From NCBI RefSeq assembly GCF_046159835.1, contig NZ_JBJXCY010000002.1, positions 620,001 through 684,000 on the forward strand: DNA of 64,000 bases, written 5' to 3'. The translations under genes were made by a program, and so were the position numbers. Of this stretch, positions 8,361-17,713 are shown piece after piece (positions within the stretch are counted from its first letter, which is position 1; the number at the start of each line of letters is the position of its first letter). The stretch comes from JACKJK01 sp046159835 (lineage in GTDB: Bacteria > Pseudomonadota > Alphaproteobacteria > Rhizobiales > Tepidamorphaceae). Below the pieces are notes generated by a model. That model worked only from the letters and a program-made list of their open reading frames with translations, did not search any database and had not been told where the DNA came from.

Positions 8361-9755
8361 TTACTCATCAGCCTTACCAGCCCCGGTGACCCCAACAATG
8401 GCTGCAAGTTTCCGGTAGCCTTCGTCTATCGTCGTTGCCTCGTCCTTGGCTTGGCTCAGGAATTCTTCCAGCGGTGCGTTGAGGACGATTGCCTCATCGA
8501 CCAGCGGGTCGCTCCCCTTCCTGTAGGCACCAAGCCGTATCAACTCCTCCATGTCCGCATAGGTGGCGAGCAGATTGCGCGCCCGCTTGATGGCGGGACG
8601 GTACTCGGCTGCCGACGATTCAGGCATGGTACGCGAAACCGATTTCAGAATGTTAACGGCGGGGTATCTTCCGCGCTCCGCGATCGATCTTTCCATCACA
8701 ATGTGTCCGTCGACGATGGAACGAACCGCGTCCGACACCGGTTCATTGTGGTCGTCGCCATCGACGAGCACGGTGAAAAGCCCGGTGATGTTGCCGCTGC
8801 CGGCCGGCCCGGGACCTGCCCGCTCCAGCAGGCGCGGCAATTCTGTGAAGACGGTCGGCGTATAGCCTTTGGCAGTGGGCGGCTCGCCGCTGGCAAGGCC
8901 GATTTCGCGCTGTGCCATGGCAAATCGCGTCAGCGAGTCCATCATCAGCAGCACGTTCTTGCCCTGGTCGCGGAAATATTCCGCGACCGTCATGGCCATC
9001 ATCGCAGCCTGCCGGCGCATCAAAGCGGGTTCGTCCGAGGTCGCGACGACGACGCAGGCGTGCTTGAGACCCTCTTCGCCAAGATCGTCCTGCAGGAACT
9101 CCTGGACCTCGCGGCCACGTTCGCCCACCAGACCGATGACCGTGACATCGGCATCGGTATTGCGAGCGATCATGGAAAAGAGCACCGACTTGCCGACGCC
9201 GGAGCCTGCAAAAATGCCCATGCGCTGCCCGCGGCAGCACGTTGCAAACGTATTGAGCGCGCGCACGCCAAGGTCGATCGGTTTGCCGACGCGCTGTCGG
9301 GTGTGTGCCGCCGGCGGCTTTGCGCGCAGGTGGTAGGGATCGGCGCCGCCATCCATGCGGCCCTTGCCGTCCATCGGCCGCCCGCGTCCGTCGATCACCC
9401 GGCCAAGCCAGCCGTTGGTCGGCCGGATGACCGGGTCTTCATCCTCCACCACGGCGCGGCAACCCATCCGCACGCCTTCGAGCGGGTCGAGCGGCAGGGC
9501 CAGCGCGCGCTCACCGCGAAAGCCCACCACTTCGCAATAGACAATGTGATCCTCGGTGTCGGCGATCCGCAGCCGCGAGCCAACGCGCATCTGCCGCACC
9601 GGCCCGGCCACCTCCACCAGCAAGCCCTGCAGCGCCGCCACACGGCCGAAAAGCTCCACCTCGCCGATGGTCTCGACGTCGGCCGAGAGCGCGCGCAGGC
9701 GCTCGCTCGACTTCGTCGGCGCCGAAGATGGGGCTGAACGGGCGGCGGAAACCAT
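8361..9755 (-). CDS. fliI: Flagellum-specific ATPase FliI
   Basis: FliI is the cytoplasmic ATPase that energises and organises flagellar protein export, homologous to the F1 beta subunit. The 464-residue protein has Walker A GSGVGKS at 184-190, the catalytic-glutamate region VIGLVGERGREVQEFL, Walker B NVLLMMDSLTRFAMAQREIGL, and the ARSRYP-like GYTPTVFTELPRLLERAGPG stretch typical of the type III ATPases. The N-terminal residues 1-20 (Ser/Ala-rich) are less conserved. It is divergent from ctrA, with a 346-base shared regulatory region, and followed by fliJ 11 bases downstream. Confidence 0.97.
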   Translation of the reverse strand: MVSAARSAPSSAPTKSSERLRALSADVETIGEVELFGRVAALQGLLVEVAGPVRQMRVGSRLRIADTEDHIVYCEVVGFRGERALALPLDPLEGVRMGCRAVVEDEDPVIRPTNGWLGRVIDGRGRPMDGKGRMDGGADPYHLRAKPPAAHTRQRVGKPIDLGVRALNTFATCCRGQRMGIFAGSGVGKSVLFSMIARNTDADVTVIGLVGERGREVQEFLQDDLGEEGLKHACVVVATSDEPALMRRQAAMMAMTVAEYFRDQGKNVLLMMDSLTRFAMAQREIGLASGEPPTAKGYTPTVFTELPRLLERAGPGPAGSGNITGLFTVLVDGDDHNEPVSDAVRSIVDGHIVMERSIAERGRYPAVNILKSVSRTMPESSAAEYRPAIKRARNLLATYADMEELIRLGAYRKGSDPLVDEAIVLNAPLEEFLSQAKDEATTIDEGYRKLAAIVGVTGAGKADE

Positions 9756-10101
9756 TTGTTTACGATCTCCGAAAATAATGTGGATGAACGGCGCCCCGCG
9801 CCGCGATCCCCAAAACAGTTACCGAAAACGGGTGAACCGCCTGCAAACGGCGAGTCGGATGAATCATCTGCACTCCGTTCTTAAAGTAATTTGTTAACCA
9901 TATTGGGGCCAAAATCATTCAGTTTTTCAGTGCTCTGGGGCGATTCGCGTAACTCGGAGTCTAACGTAAAAGTTGACGCGAATCAGTTTTTGTTAACCAT
10001 TGGGCGTTAACAATCGGATTCGCAGGCCGCGGCAGGCACGGGGACTCGCAAGGAATGCGAGTGAGCCTCGCCCAGGATAGGCAGCGGAAGGGATTTTCAG
10101 T
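9756..10101. promoter_or_regulatory. Divergent fliI/ctrA regulatory region with seven GANTC sites and CtrA half-sites
   Basis: This 346-base region contains no credible gene. GANTC, the CcrM methylation target, occurs at 9852, 9861, 9942, 9957, 9980, 10017 and 10043: seven sites in 196 bases, where about one is expected by chance (1 in 256). Two exact TTAACCAT 8-mers (CtrA half-site type) start at 9894 and 9993, each accompanied by another TTAA at 9881 and 10007, but with spacers of 9 and 10 instead of the canonical 7. In Caulobacter ctrA transcription depends on GANTC methylation, GcrA and CtrA autoregulation; the same logic is inferred here. Confidence 0.75.
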
Positions 10102-10794
<693 letters not shown>

Positions 10795-10825
10795 CGCAAC
10801 GCTTCAGGCAAGCAACCAAGAAAAA

Positions 10826-10860
10826 CCCCGCAGTCGGAACCGGCTGCGGGGTTTTTCTTT
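10826..10860. terminator. Bidirectional terminator between ctrA and cheR
   Basis: An 8-bp stem CCCCGCAG/CTGCGGGG (10826-10833 and 10844-10851), extended inside by CGG-AA-CCG, is followed by GTTTTTCTTTT and preceded by AAAAA. It therefore can end ctrA transcription rightward and the che operon leftward. Confidence 0.88.
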
Positions 10861-10934
10861 TGTCTGTCAGCCACTTGAGGCTTCAGCCCGATTCAGAATC
10901 CCGCCTCTGGCAAAGCGGACTCTAAGCCTGAACT

Positions 10935-11903
10935 TCAGCGCGGGCGAACACCCGTGATCGGGAGAACATTCGATCCAGCACGTGTCGCAGAAACCGGGCT
11001 TGCCGCAGGCGCAGCGGCGCCGCTGCCGATGCCGCCGAAGGCACCGCCATTTGCGGCCAGTCGCATGGCCGGCCGTTCAGCCGCCTTGCCGTGTCCGTTG
11101 GGCCGGTAGATGCCGCGCCCACCCTGCTGCGGAACGAAATCCGTGGTCAGGCCGACAACCGTCTCGGCTGCACCCAGGACCAGGTAGCCGTCGGGAGCGA
11201 GAACCCTGGAAATGCGGTTCAGCACGTCGAGTTTCGTCTGCGCATCGAAGTAGATCAGCACGTTGCGGCAGAAAACGACGTCGAACTGGCCGAGATTGGA
11301 GAAATTCTCCAGCAGGTTCAGCGTGCGGTACTGCACCATGGCGCGAATGGCCGGGTTCAGCTGCCACATCTCGCCCTGCTGCTCGAAATACTTGAGCAGC
11401 ATCTGAACGGGCAGGCCGCGCTGAACCTCGAACTGGCTGTAGAGACCGGCGCGAGCCTTTTCCAGCACCTCGTTGGACAGGTCGGTGCCGATGATCTCGG
11501 TGCGCCAGTTGGGAAGCTGCGGGGCCATCTCCTTCAGGATCATGGAGATCGAGTAGGGTTCCTGGCCCGTGGACGCTGCCGCGCACCACACCCGCAAGCG
11601 CTTGTTCACGCCGCGCGTCTTGATGATGTCGGGCATCACCTGGTCGCGAAACTGGTCGAAGGGCGTCTTGTCGCGGAAGAAGAACGACTCGTTTGTCGTC
11701 ATCGCTTCCACGACAGCGTTTTCCAACGCCCGGTTGCGGCCTGCGCGCAGCTCGCGCGCGACCTCGCCAATGTCCTCGATGCTGTTGCGGCGAAGGATCG
11801 GCTTCAGCCGGCTTTCGAGGAGATATTCCTTGTCGGCGGCGAGCGCGAGGCCCGAACGCTGCTTCAGGAAGGTCTGGAAAAAGGCAAAATCTGCGGGTGT
11901 CAC
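10935..11903 (-). CDS. cheR: Chemotaxis protein methyltransferase CheR
   Basis: CheR methylates glutamates on chemoreceptors using S-adenosylmethionine, setting adaptation against CheB. The 322-residue protein has the N-terminal helical CheR domain (about 1-75) and a Rossmann methyltransferase domain with the motif VWCAAASTGQEPYSISM and EIIGTDLSNEVLEKARAG. The C-terminal 50 residues are Ala/Pro-rich and probably disordered. The start is taken as the GTG at 11903, which overlaps the cheB stop as GTGA; a longer frame upstream reads cheB in another phase. It is the last gene of the chemotaxis operon and ends near a bidirectional terminator. Confidence 0.95.
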   Translation of the reverse strand: MTPADFAFFQTFLKQRSGLALAADKEYLLESRLKPILRRNSIEDIGEVARELRAGRNRALENAVVEAMTTNESFFFRDKTPFDQFRDQVMPDIIKTRGVNKRLRVWCAAASTGQEPYSISMILKEMAPQLPNWRTEIIGTDLSNEVLEKARAGLYSQFEVQRGLPVQMLLKYFEQQGEMWQLNPAIRAMVQYRTLNLLENFSNLGQFDVVFCRNVLIYFDAQTKLDVLNRISRVLAPDGYLVLGAAETVVGLTTDFVPQQGGRGIYRPNGHGKAAERPAMRLAANGGAFGGIGSGAAAPAASPVSATRAGSNVLPITGVRPR

Positions 11904-13096
11904 GCGAGCGCCCCCATGGCGAGACTGTTGATCTTTCTGCCGATTTCTTCGACCGTCATAAGTGCCGCGCTGGCGCCGGACTGGGCCACGGCCCCCGGCA
12001 TGCCCCACACGACGCTGGATTCCTTGTCCTGCGCGAGGATCGTGCCGCCGGCATCGGCAATGCTGACCGAGCCGTTGGCCCCGTCACATCCCATACCCGT
12101 CAGCACCACGCCGAGCACGGCGGAATTCCACACCGTCGCAGCCGATTGGAAGAGCGGATCGACCGCCGGCTTGCAGAAGTGCACGGGCGCATCGTCGGTC
12201 AAGCGGATCTTCGGCGCGGCGCGCGTGCCTGCCACGATCATGTGCTTGCCGCCCGGCGCGACGTAGATGCGGCCCGGAACAATCGGTTCGCCGTTTTCGG
12301 CCTCGGCAGCCGGGATGCGCGCGGCGCGCGTCAGATGCTCGGCCAGGATGGCGGTGAACGTCGCCGGCATGTGCTGGGTAATCAGGACCGGCATCCGCTT
12401 CCAGATATCGGAAGAAAGCGTCCCCAGGAGCTTGGCAAGCGCCGGCGGGCCGCCGGTTGAAGAACCGATAACCAGCGCGGTGGGCCGGATGCGCGAGAAT
12501 GACCGGTGCTTGATCGGCTCGCCGGCACCACCTGCGGGCGCAAGGCCCGGCGAGGGCGCAGCGGTCGCGGGACGCGCAGCAGCCGCACCCGGCTTGGCAG
12601 ACGGCGGCGTGCTGAAGGGCACGCGTGCCTGCGGACGGCCGGCGGCGGCAGCACCCAGCGCGCGGATCTTCTCGATCAGCTCGCGGCGGAAATCACTGGA
12701 GGTCGAGACCCCGGAATTGGTCTCGGGCTTGGGCACGTAGTCGGCCGCGCCAAGCGACAGCGCCTTGAGGCTGATCTCGGCATTGCGGCGCGTCAGGGTC
12801 GATGCCATGACGATCTTCACGCCCGGGCAGGCCTTGAGCAGCAGCGGCAGCGCCGTCAGCCCGTCCATCTCGGGCATCTCGATGTCGAGAACGATGACGT
12901 GCGGTTTGTCCTGCGGCGCTTTTTCAACCGCGACCTGGCCGTTGCGATAGCTGCCGACCAGTTCGATACCGTCTTCCTCGTTGACCCAGCGGGTGACCAT
13001 GCCGCGCACGACGACGGCGTCGTCGACCACGCAGACACGAATGGCGTTGGCGGCCGAGGCCGGTGGAGAAGTGGGACGGGTGGCGGTCAGTGTCAT
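11900..13096 (-). CDS. cheB: Chemotaxis response regulator / protein-glutamate methylesterase CheB
   Basis: CheB removes methyl groups from (and deamidates) chemoreceptors when phosphorylated by CheA. Counted from the ATG at 13096 the protein has 398 residues: receiver domain about 18-135 with D24-D25 pocket and phospho-acceptor D71, a Pro/Ala-rich linker about 150-205, and the methylesterase domain with the catalytic triad regions GSSTGGPPAL (Ser), TQHMP (His) and GMGCDGANG (Asp). AGGA is spaced 10 bases before this ATG; the upstream in-frame ATG at 13168 would add 24 low-complexity residues. It overlaps cheR by 4 bases and follows cheY by 79 bases. Confidence 0.95.
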   Translation of the reverse strand: MTLTATRPTSPPASAANAIRVCVVDDAVVVRGMVTRWVNEEDGIELVGSYRNGQVAVEKAPQDKPHVIVLDIEMPEMDGLTALPLLLKACPGVKIVMASTLTRRNAEISLKALSLGAADYVPKPETNSGVSTSSDFRRELIEKIRALGAAAAGRPQARVPFSTPPSAKPGAAAARPATAAPSPGLAPAGGAGEPIKHRSFSRIRPTALVIGSSTGGPPALAKLLGTLSSDIWKRMPVLITQHMPATFTAILAEHLTRAARIPAAEAENGEPIVPGRIYVAPGGKHMIVAGTRAAPKIRLTDDAPVHFCKPAVDPLFQSAATVWNSAVLGVVLTGMGCDGANGSVSIADAGGTILAQDKESSVVWGMPGAVAQSGASAALMTVEEIGRKINSLAMGALA

Positions 13097-13175
13097 CGGT
13101 CTCGGTCCTGGAGGCGTGAGCACCGGCGAACCGGCTGGAAAGGAAACAGGCCGCCCGAGGGCGGGCAACCCGTCG

Positions 13176-13544
13176 TCAGGCCAGCAGTCCAGTCTGGAGC
13201 AGCTTGGCTTCGACGATTTCGCGGTCGAACGGCTTCATGATGTATTCGTCGGCACCCGAGCGCAGCGCGCGGGCGATCTTGCCGATGTCATTTTCCGTCG
13301 TGCAGAAAACGACCTTCGGCGCATCGCCACCGGGCAGCGAGCGAATTTTTTCCAGGAAGGAAATGCCGTCCATTCGCGGCATGTTCCAGTCGAGAAGGAT
13401 CGCATCCGGGAAGGCATCCGCGCAGGCATCAAGCGCGGTATCGCCGTCCTCGGCTTCGCTGACCATGAAGCCGAGATCTTCAAGGATGCGCCGAGCGACT
13501 TTCCGGATAACGCTGGAATCGTCGACGACAAGGCATGTTTTCAT
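13176..13544 (-). CDS. cheY: Chemotaxis response regulator CheY
   Basis: A 122-residue stand-alone receiver that, when phosphorylated by CheA, binds the flagellar switch (FliM/FliN). The acidic pocket D8-D9, phospho-acceptor D52 (LLDWNMPRMDG), the conserved Thr in FCTTEND and the lysine in IMKPFDREI are all visible. The compact single-domain size and position between cheW and cheB support CheY over other receivers. Similar stand-alone receivers in this group (such as CpdR) differ, so location is part of the evidence. Confidence 0.93.
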   Translation of the reverse strand: MKTCLVVDDSSVIRKVARRILEDLGFMVSEAEDGDTALDACADAFPDAILLDWNMPRMDGISFLEKIRSLPGGDAPKVVFCTTENDIGKIARALRSGADEYIMKPFDREIVEAKLLQTGLLA

Positions 13545-13612
13545 CGGGTATCCCCGTACGCTGAACTACAACTCACCACCCGGCATCCTATCGCCGGCAT
13601 CTTGCCAAAAGC

Positions 13613-14089
13613 TTACGCGGCGACTGGCTCGCTGGACATCGCGAGCACGCGCGACACGTCGAGCAGAACCATCAGCTGGCCTTCCAGCCGGCACACGCCG
13701 GTGGCAATCTCGGCCCACTTGCTGTCGAGGTTCGTCGGCGTCGCCTCGATGGCGGAATTCTGCAGGCGCATCACCTCACCGACCTCGTCGATGACGAGAC
13801 CGTAGGATTCGCCTTTGTGCTCAATGCCAACAGCCATCGGCAGCGCATCCTTCTCGCGCAGCGGCAGGCCGAGCTTGCGGCGCATGTCGATGGCCGTGAC
13901 GATACGCCCGCGCAGGTTCAGCACGCCGGCAATGTCACCGCGCGCCTGCGGCACCGGGGTCATGTTCTGCGGGATGAACACGTCATGCACGTCGTTGATG
14001 TGCATGCCGAAAAGCTGCTTGCCGATCACCGCGGTGATGTATTCGCGGGTCTCGCCGTTGTCGTTGTCCTGGATCATCTCGGCGCTCAT
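13613..14089 (-). CDS. cheW: Chemotaxis coupling protein CheW
   Basis: CheW links chemoreceptors to CheA in the signalling array. The 158-residue protein consists of one CheW domain: YITAVIGKQLFGMHINDVHDVF, the conserved NLRGRIVTAIDMRRKLGL strand-turn-strand, and YGLVIDEVGEVMRL. The start ATG overlaps the cheA stop region by 4 bases, implying coupled translation. No chemoreceptor gene is present in this cluster, so receptors must be encoded elsewhere. Confidence 0.96.
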   Translation of the reverse strand: MSAEMIQDNDNGETREYITAVIGKQLFGMHINDVHDVFIPQNMTPVPQARGDIAGVLNLRGRIVTAIDMRRKLGLPLREKDALPMAVGIEHKGESYGLVIDEVGEVMRLQNSAIEATPTNLDSKWAEIATGVCRLEGQLMVLLDVSRVLAMSSEPVAA

Positions 14090-16836
14090 GCGGCAACTCC
14101 GGTGCGGTTCTGGCCGAATTCGCCGATCGCGGCGAGAAGGCCGTGGCGGTCGAACTTGGCGACAAAGTCATGGAAGCCGGCCTGGCGGCCGCGTTCGATG
14201 GCGGCCGGTTCGCTGTGCGAGGACAGCGCAATGACCGGAAGGCGCGAATGCGAGTTGCTGCGCGAGATGCGCTCGGCCAGCTCGAAGCCGTTCATCTCGG
14301 GCATCTCGATGTCGCTGACGACGAGGTCGAACTCTTCGCCCGCTTCGAGTGCTGCAAAGGCAGCCGCACCGCTGGAATAGGTCTTCACCTTGTAACCGGC
14401 GGACTTCAGCACCGGCGACAGCATGTTCAGGAAGAACGGCGAGTCGTCGACCAGCATGATGGTGCGGTCGAGGGAGGCTGCCGACATTTCCTTGCGGCCG
14501 AACCAGTCGTCGAACGCCATCGGCAGGAAGTGACCCACATCGATGATCTCGGTGGCGTGGTCCTTGACGACCGCCGAGCCGAGAATGCCCGGAAGCGCGG
14601 ACTGTACCTCGATGTTGAGTTCGTCCTCGACGATGTCGACGATCTTGTCGATCACCAGGCCCATGGAGCGGTTGTTTTCAGTGAAGACCAGCATCGGCTG
14701 GGTGCCGGAATCGCGCAGCTTCACCTCTTCGCTGACAAAGATCAGTGGCATCAGGCTGCCGCGATACTGCACCAGCAGGCGTCCGTTGGACCGCTCGATT
14801 TTCTCCACTGGGATCTCTTCCAGTCGCGTGACCAGCGAAAGCGGAACCGCCTTCGGATCTTCGCTGCCGGCAGTGAACAACAGCAGGCTCGTCAGTTCGC
14901 GGGCGCTGCTGCGCTCCTCGGCTGCCGCGCTGGTGTTGGCGAGCGCCTCGACCACGTCGTTGCGGATCGTGTTCGCGACACCGTTCGGGTCGAGGATCAT
15001 GATGACCGAACCGTCGCCCAGGATGGTGTTGCCGGAGAAGGTCGGGATGTTGCGGAGCATCGTGGACATCGGCTTCACGACGATTTCCTCGGTGTGGAAG
15101 ACGCCGTCCACCACGATGCCGAAGATGTTGCCGCCAACCTGCATGACGACGATGAAGCCGCTATCGGCATCCTCCACCACGCTGCCCTCGTCACCGTCGG
15201 CGGTTGCCGTGGCATGTTCCATGCCGAGGATGTCGCGCAGCGACATGAGCGGAAGCAACTGGTTGCGCAAGCGAAGGACTGGCGTGTCCTTGATGCGCTC
15301 GATCTTGTGATCGCTGTCGGACTGCGCACGCACCAGTTCCACCACCGCAAGCTGCGGGATGGCGAAACGCTGGCCGGCGCACTCCACGATGAGCGCCGAC
15401 ACGATGGCCAACGTCAGCGGAATCTTGATGGTGAATGTCGTGCCTTCGCCCTGTACCGACTTCAGGTCGATGGACCCGCCGATGAGTTCGATATTGGTGC
15501 GCACCACGTCCATGCCCACGCCGCGGCCGGAAACCGAGGTGATGGCGGCAGCGGTGGAGAAACCGGCGTTGAAGATGAAACGCTGGATCTGCGTTTCCGA
15601 CATCTTCTCCATCTCGGCTTCGGTCGCCAGGCCCTTCTCGATCACCTTCTGGCGGATCTTCGCGGCGTTCAGGCCGCGCCCGTCATCGGCGATGGAGATG
15701 ATGATGTGGCCGCCTTCGTGATAAGCCGAGAGCCGGATGAGGCCCTTGCCGGACTTGCCCTTGGCAACGCGGTCCTCGGTGGTCTCGAGCCCGTGGTCGG
15801 CGGAGTTGCGGACCATGTGGGTAAGCGGATCCTTGATGAGCTCCAGAACCTGACGGTCAAGCTCGGTCTCCGCACCGATCATTTCGAGTTCGATATCCTT
15901 GTCCAGTTCCTGGGCAAGGTCGCGAACGATACGCGGAAGCTTCTGCCACGCATTGCCGATGGGCTGCATGCGCGTCTTCATGACGCCTTCCTGCAGCTCG
16001 GCCGTAACATTGGAGAGGCGCTGCAGCGGCACCTTGAATTCGGAATCCTCGTGGCGGCGCACGATTTCCAGAAGCTGGTTGCGGGTCAGCACCAGTTCGC
16101 TGACCATCGTGATGAGGTGCTCCAGCGTCTCGACATTGACGCGCAGCGAGGCCTGCTGGACCGGCGCTTCGCGCTTGGCCTTGTCCTCGGCCTTGGCCGG
16201 CTCTTTCTTCGACTCGGGCGCAGCAGCCTTCACTTCAGCGGCAATGGCATCAAGATCAGGGCCCTCGGCTTCCAGGAACGCACGTTCCAGGTCGTCGAGC
16301 GAAACTTCACCGGGCTTCAGCGGGCGTTCCAGTTCCTGGAAGACACCGGGAGACTCACCGGCGGCCTGTTCTGCCACGGCTTCGGCGGGGGCCTCGTCGG
16401 CCTCGGCAACTGCTTCGCCCGGCTCTTCGGCAGGCGCTGCCTCGCCGCTGATGGCGCGCGCACCTTCTTCCGAAAGCCTGTCGAGTTCGGCGATCAGGTC
16501 GTCGTCGGAACCTTCCGGCTCCGCGCCTGTCTCGCCGAGGAGATTCAGAATTTCCTTGATTCGGTCGATCGACTTGAGGATCAGCGAAACTGCCTCTTGC
16601 GTCACCGGCGCACCATCACGGAACTTGCCCATGAGGCTTTCGCCCGCATGTGCGAGTGCTTCAAGGCGCGGCAGGCCGAGGAAGCCGCACGTTCCCTTGA
16701 TCGTGTGTACGAGGCGGAAAACGTTGTCGAGAATCTTGGCGTTGTTCGGTTCCTGCTCGAACTGAACAAGTTGCACATCGACGACGTCGAGGCTTTCGTG
16801 GGTTTCGGTCAGAAACTCGCTAAGAAGATCATCCAT
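14086..16836 (-). CDS. cheA: Hybrid chemotaxis histidine kinase CheA with C-terminal receiver domain
   Basis: CheA autophosphorylates in response to receptor arrays and passes phosphate to CheY and CheB. This 916-residue protein is longer than classical CheA (about 650). Order: HPt domain with phosphohistidine H44 (RLVHTIKGTCGFLG), an acidic Ala/Pro-rich linker in place of a clear CheY-binding P2 domain (about 120-225), dimerisation helix and HATPase (about 230-440) with N-box MVRNSADHG and G-box GRGVGMDVV, a CheW-like domain (about 445-590), a second CheW-like domain (about 640-775), and a full receiver (792-910; D797/D798 pocket, acceptor about D842). The receiver could act as a phosphate sink or autoregulator. 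It follows chpT and overlaps cheW. Confidence 0.96.
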   Translation of the reverse strand: MDDLLSEFLTETHESLDVVDVQLVQFEQEPNNAKILDNVFRLVHTIKGTCGFLGLPRLEALAHAGESLMGKFRDGAPVTQEAVSLILKSIDRIKEILNLLGETGAEPEGSDDDLIAELDRLSEEGARAISGEAAPAEEPGEAVAEADEAPAEAVAEQAAGESPGVFQELERPLKPGEVSLDDLERAFLEAEGPDLDAIAAEVKAAAPESKKEPAKAEDKAKREAPVQQASLRVNVETLEHLITMVSELVLTRNQLLEIVRRHEDSEFKVPLQRLSNVTAELQEGVMKTRMQPIGNAWQKLPRIVRDLAQELDKDIELEMIGAETELDRQVLELIKDPLTHMVRNSADHGLETTEDRVAKGKSGKGLIRLSAYHEGGHIIISIADDGRGLNAAKIRQKVIEKGLATEAEMEKMSETQIQRFIFNAGFSTAAAITSVSGRGVGMDVVRTNIELIGGSIDLKSVQGEGTTFTIKIPLTLAIVSALIVECAGQRFAIPQLAVVELVRAQSDSDHKIERIKDTPVLRLRNQLLPLMSLRDILGMEHATATADGDEGSVVEDADSGFIVVMQVGGNIFGIVVDGVFHTEEIVVKPMSTMLRNIPTFSGNTILGDGSVIMILDPNGVANTIRNDVVEALANTSAAAEERSSARELTSLLLFTAGSEDPKAVPLSLVTRLEEIPVEKIERSNGRLLVQYRGSLMPLIFVSEEVKLRDSGTQPMLVFTENNRSMGLVIDKIVDIVEDELNIEVQSALPGILGSAVVKDHATEIIDVGHFLPMAFDDWFGRKEMSAASLDRTIMLVDDSPFFLNMLSPVLKSAGYKVKTYSSGAAAFAALEAGEEFDLVVSDIEMPEMNGFELAERISRSNSHSRLPVIALSSHSEPAAIERGRQAGFHDFVAKFDRHGLLAAIGEFGQNRTGVAA

Positions 16837-16953
16837 ACGATACGCCCATCTTGTCGGGTTGCCGGCCGTTCGAGCCGGATTTGACCGAATAGTGGGGGCA
16901 AACCGTTAAGGATGGATTGCACCGATCTTGGTAGAGCGATGTAGTTTTTGCTT

Positions 16954-17592
16954 TTAGGCCGGTACCGCGGTGATCGTGCAGCTTTGTTCGCCGGGCTGAA
17001 AAGCAACCACAAGACCAGCATCTGCCGCGACAAGCTTGGTGTAGTACGGCTGGATGGAATGGGCATCGATGCCGGTTTCCGGCATCTCTCCCGACACCAG
17101 TTCACGCACACCCGCCGGCACCTTCGCATTGGTGCCCTTGGCAAAAACCTTCAGGCTTCCTGTATCGCGGTTCACGTCGGCGGTGATCTCGCCACCGCGC
17201 GGAATGATCGTGTTGGCGATGATGATGAGGTTCAGCAGCAGCTTCACCTTGTCCTTCGCAAGCGCGCCGTGGGGCGCGGCCCAGTTCAGCTTTGTCCGCT
17301 CGCTCTCGATGAAACCGCGCGTGACCTGCCCGGCTTCGCCAAGATCGATCTCGCTGCCCGCCGACGAGCCGGCACCGTAGGCCATGCGGCAGAACTGGAG
17401 CTTGTTGCTGGCCTGTTCGGCGCTCTTGACCACGAGGTCGAGCGCGAATTCATGCATGTCGGCATTGGCTTCATCGGCCATGACTTCGAGGCCGTTGTTG
17501 ATTGCGCCGACGGGACTGATGAGGTCATGACAGATCTTTGAGGTCAGCAATGCTGCAAGTTCCATCGGGCCGGGCGCTTCTGCTTGGCTCAT
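16954..17592 (-). CDS. chpT: Histidine phosphotransferase ChpT
   Basis: ChpT relays phosphate from the hybrid kinase CckA to CtrA and CpdR, the central alphaproteobacterial cell-cycle phosphorelay. The 212-residue protein shows the signature LTSKICHDLISPVGAINNGLEVM with the phospho-accepting His at residue 22, a dimerisation helical hairpin (to about 80), and a degenerate HATPase-like C-terminal domain that does not bind ATP in known structures. A strong GGAGG 6 bases before the ATG at 17592 decides the start over an upstream codon. It sits 117 bases upstream of cheA on the same strand, and ctrA lies at the other end of the cluster, so kinase-relay and chemotaxis genes are physically joined. 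Confidence 0.95.
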   Translation of the reverse strand: MSQAEAPGPMELAALLTSKICHDLISPVGAINNGLEVMADEANADMHEFALDLVVKSAEQASNKLQFCRMAYGAGSSAGSEIDLGEAGQVTRGFIESERTKLNWAAPHGALAKDKVKLLLNLIIIANTIIPRGGEITADVNRDTGSLKVFAKGTNAKVPAGVRELVSGEMPETGIDAHSIQPYYTKLVAADAGLVVAFQPGEQSCTITAVPA

Positions 17593-17713
17593 GTCGGTCC
17601 TCCGCATCATTGTGCCGCCACGTCAGCCGAGCAATCGCTGCCGGGTGCAAATCAGTGACCGGTTGATACAATGCGTCGCCCGGCGCTGCCAAGCCGCGAT
17701 GGACAGGACTGCC

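Noticed and set aside
14143..16884. 913-codon plus-strand frame opposite cheA
   Set aside because: cheA is unambiguous on the other strand; this frame is its mirror.
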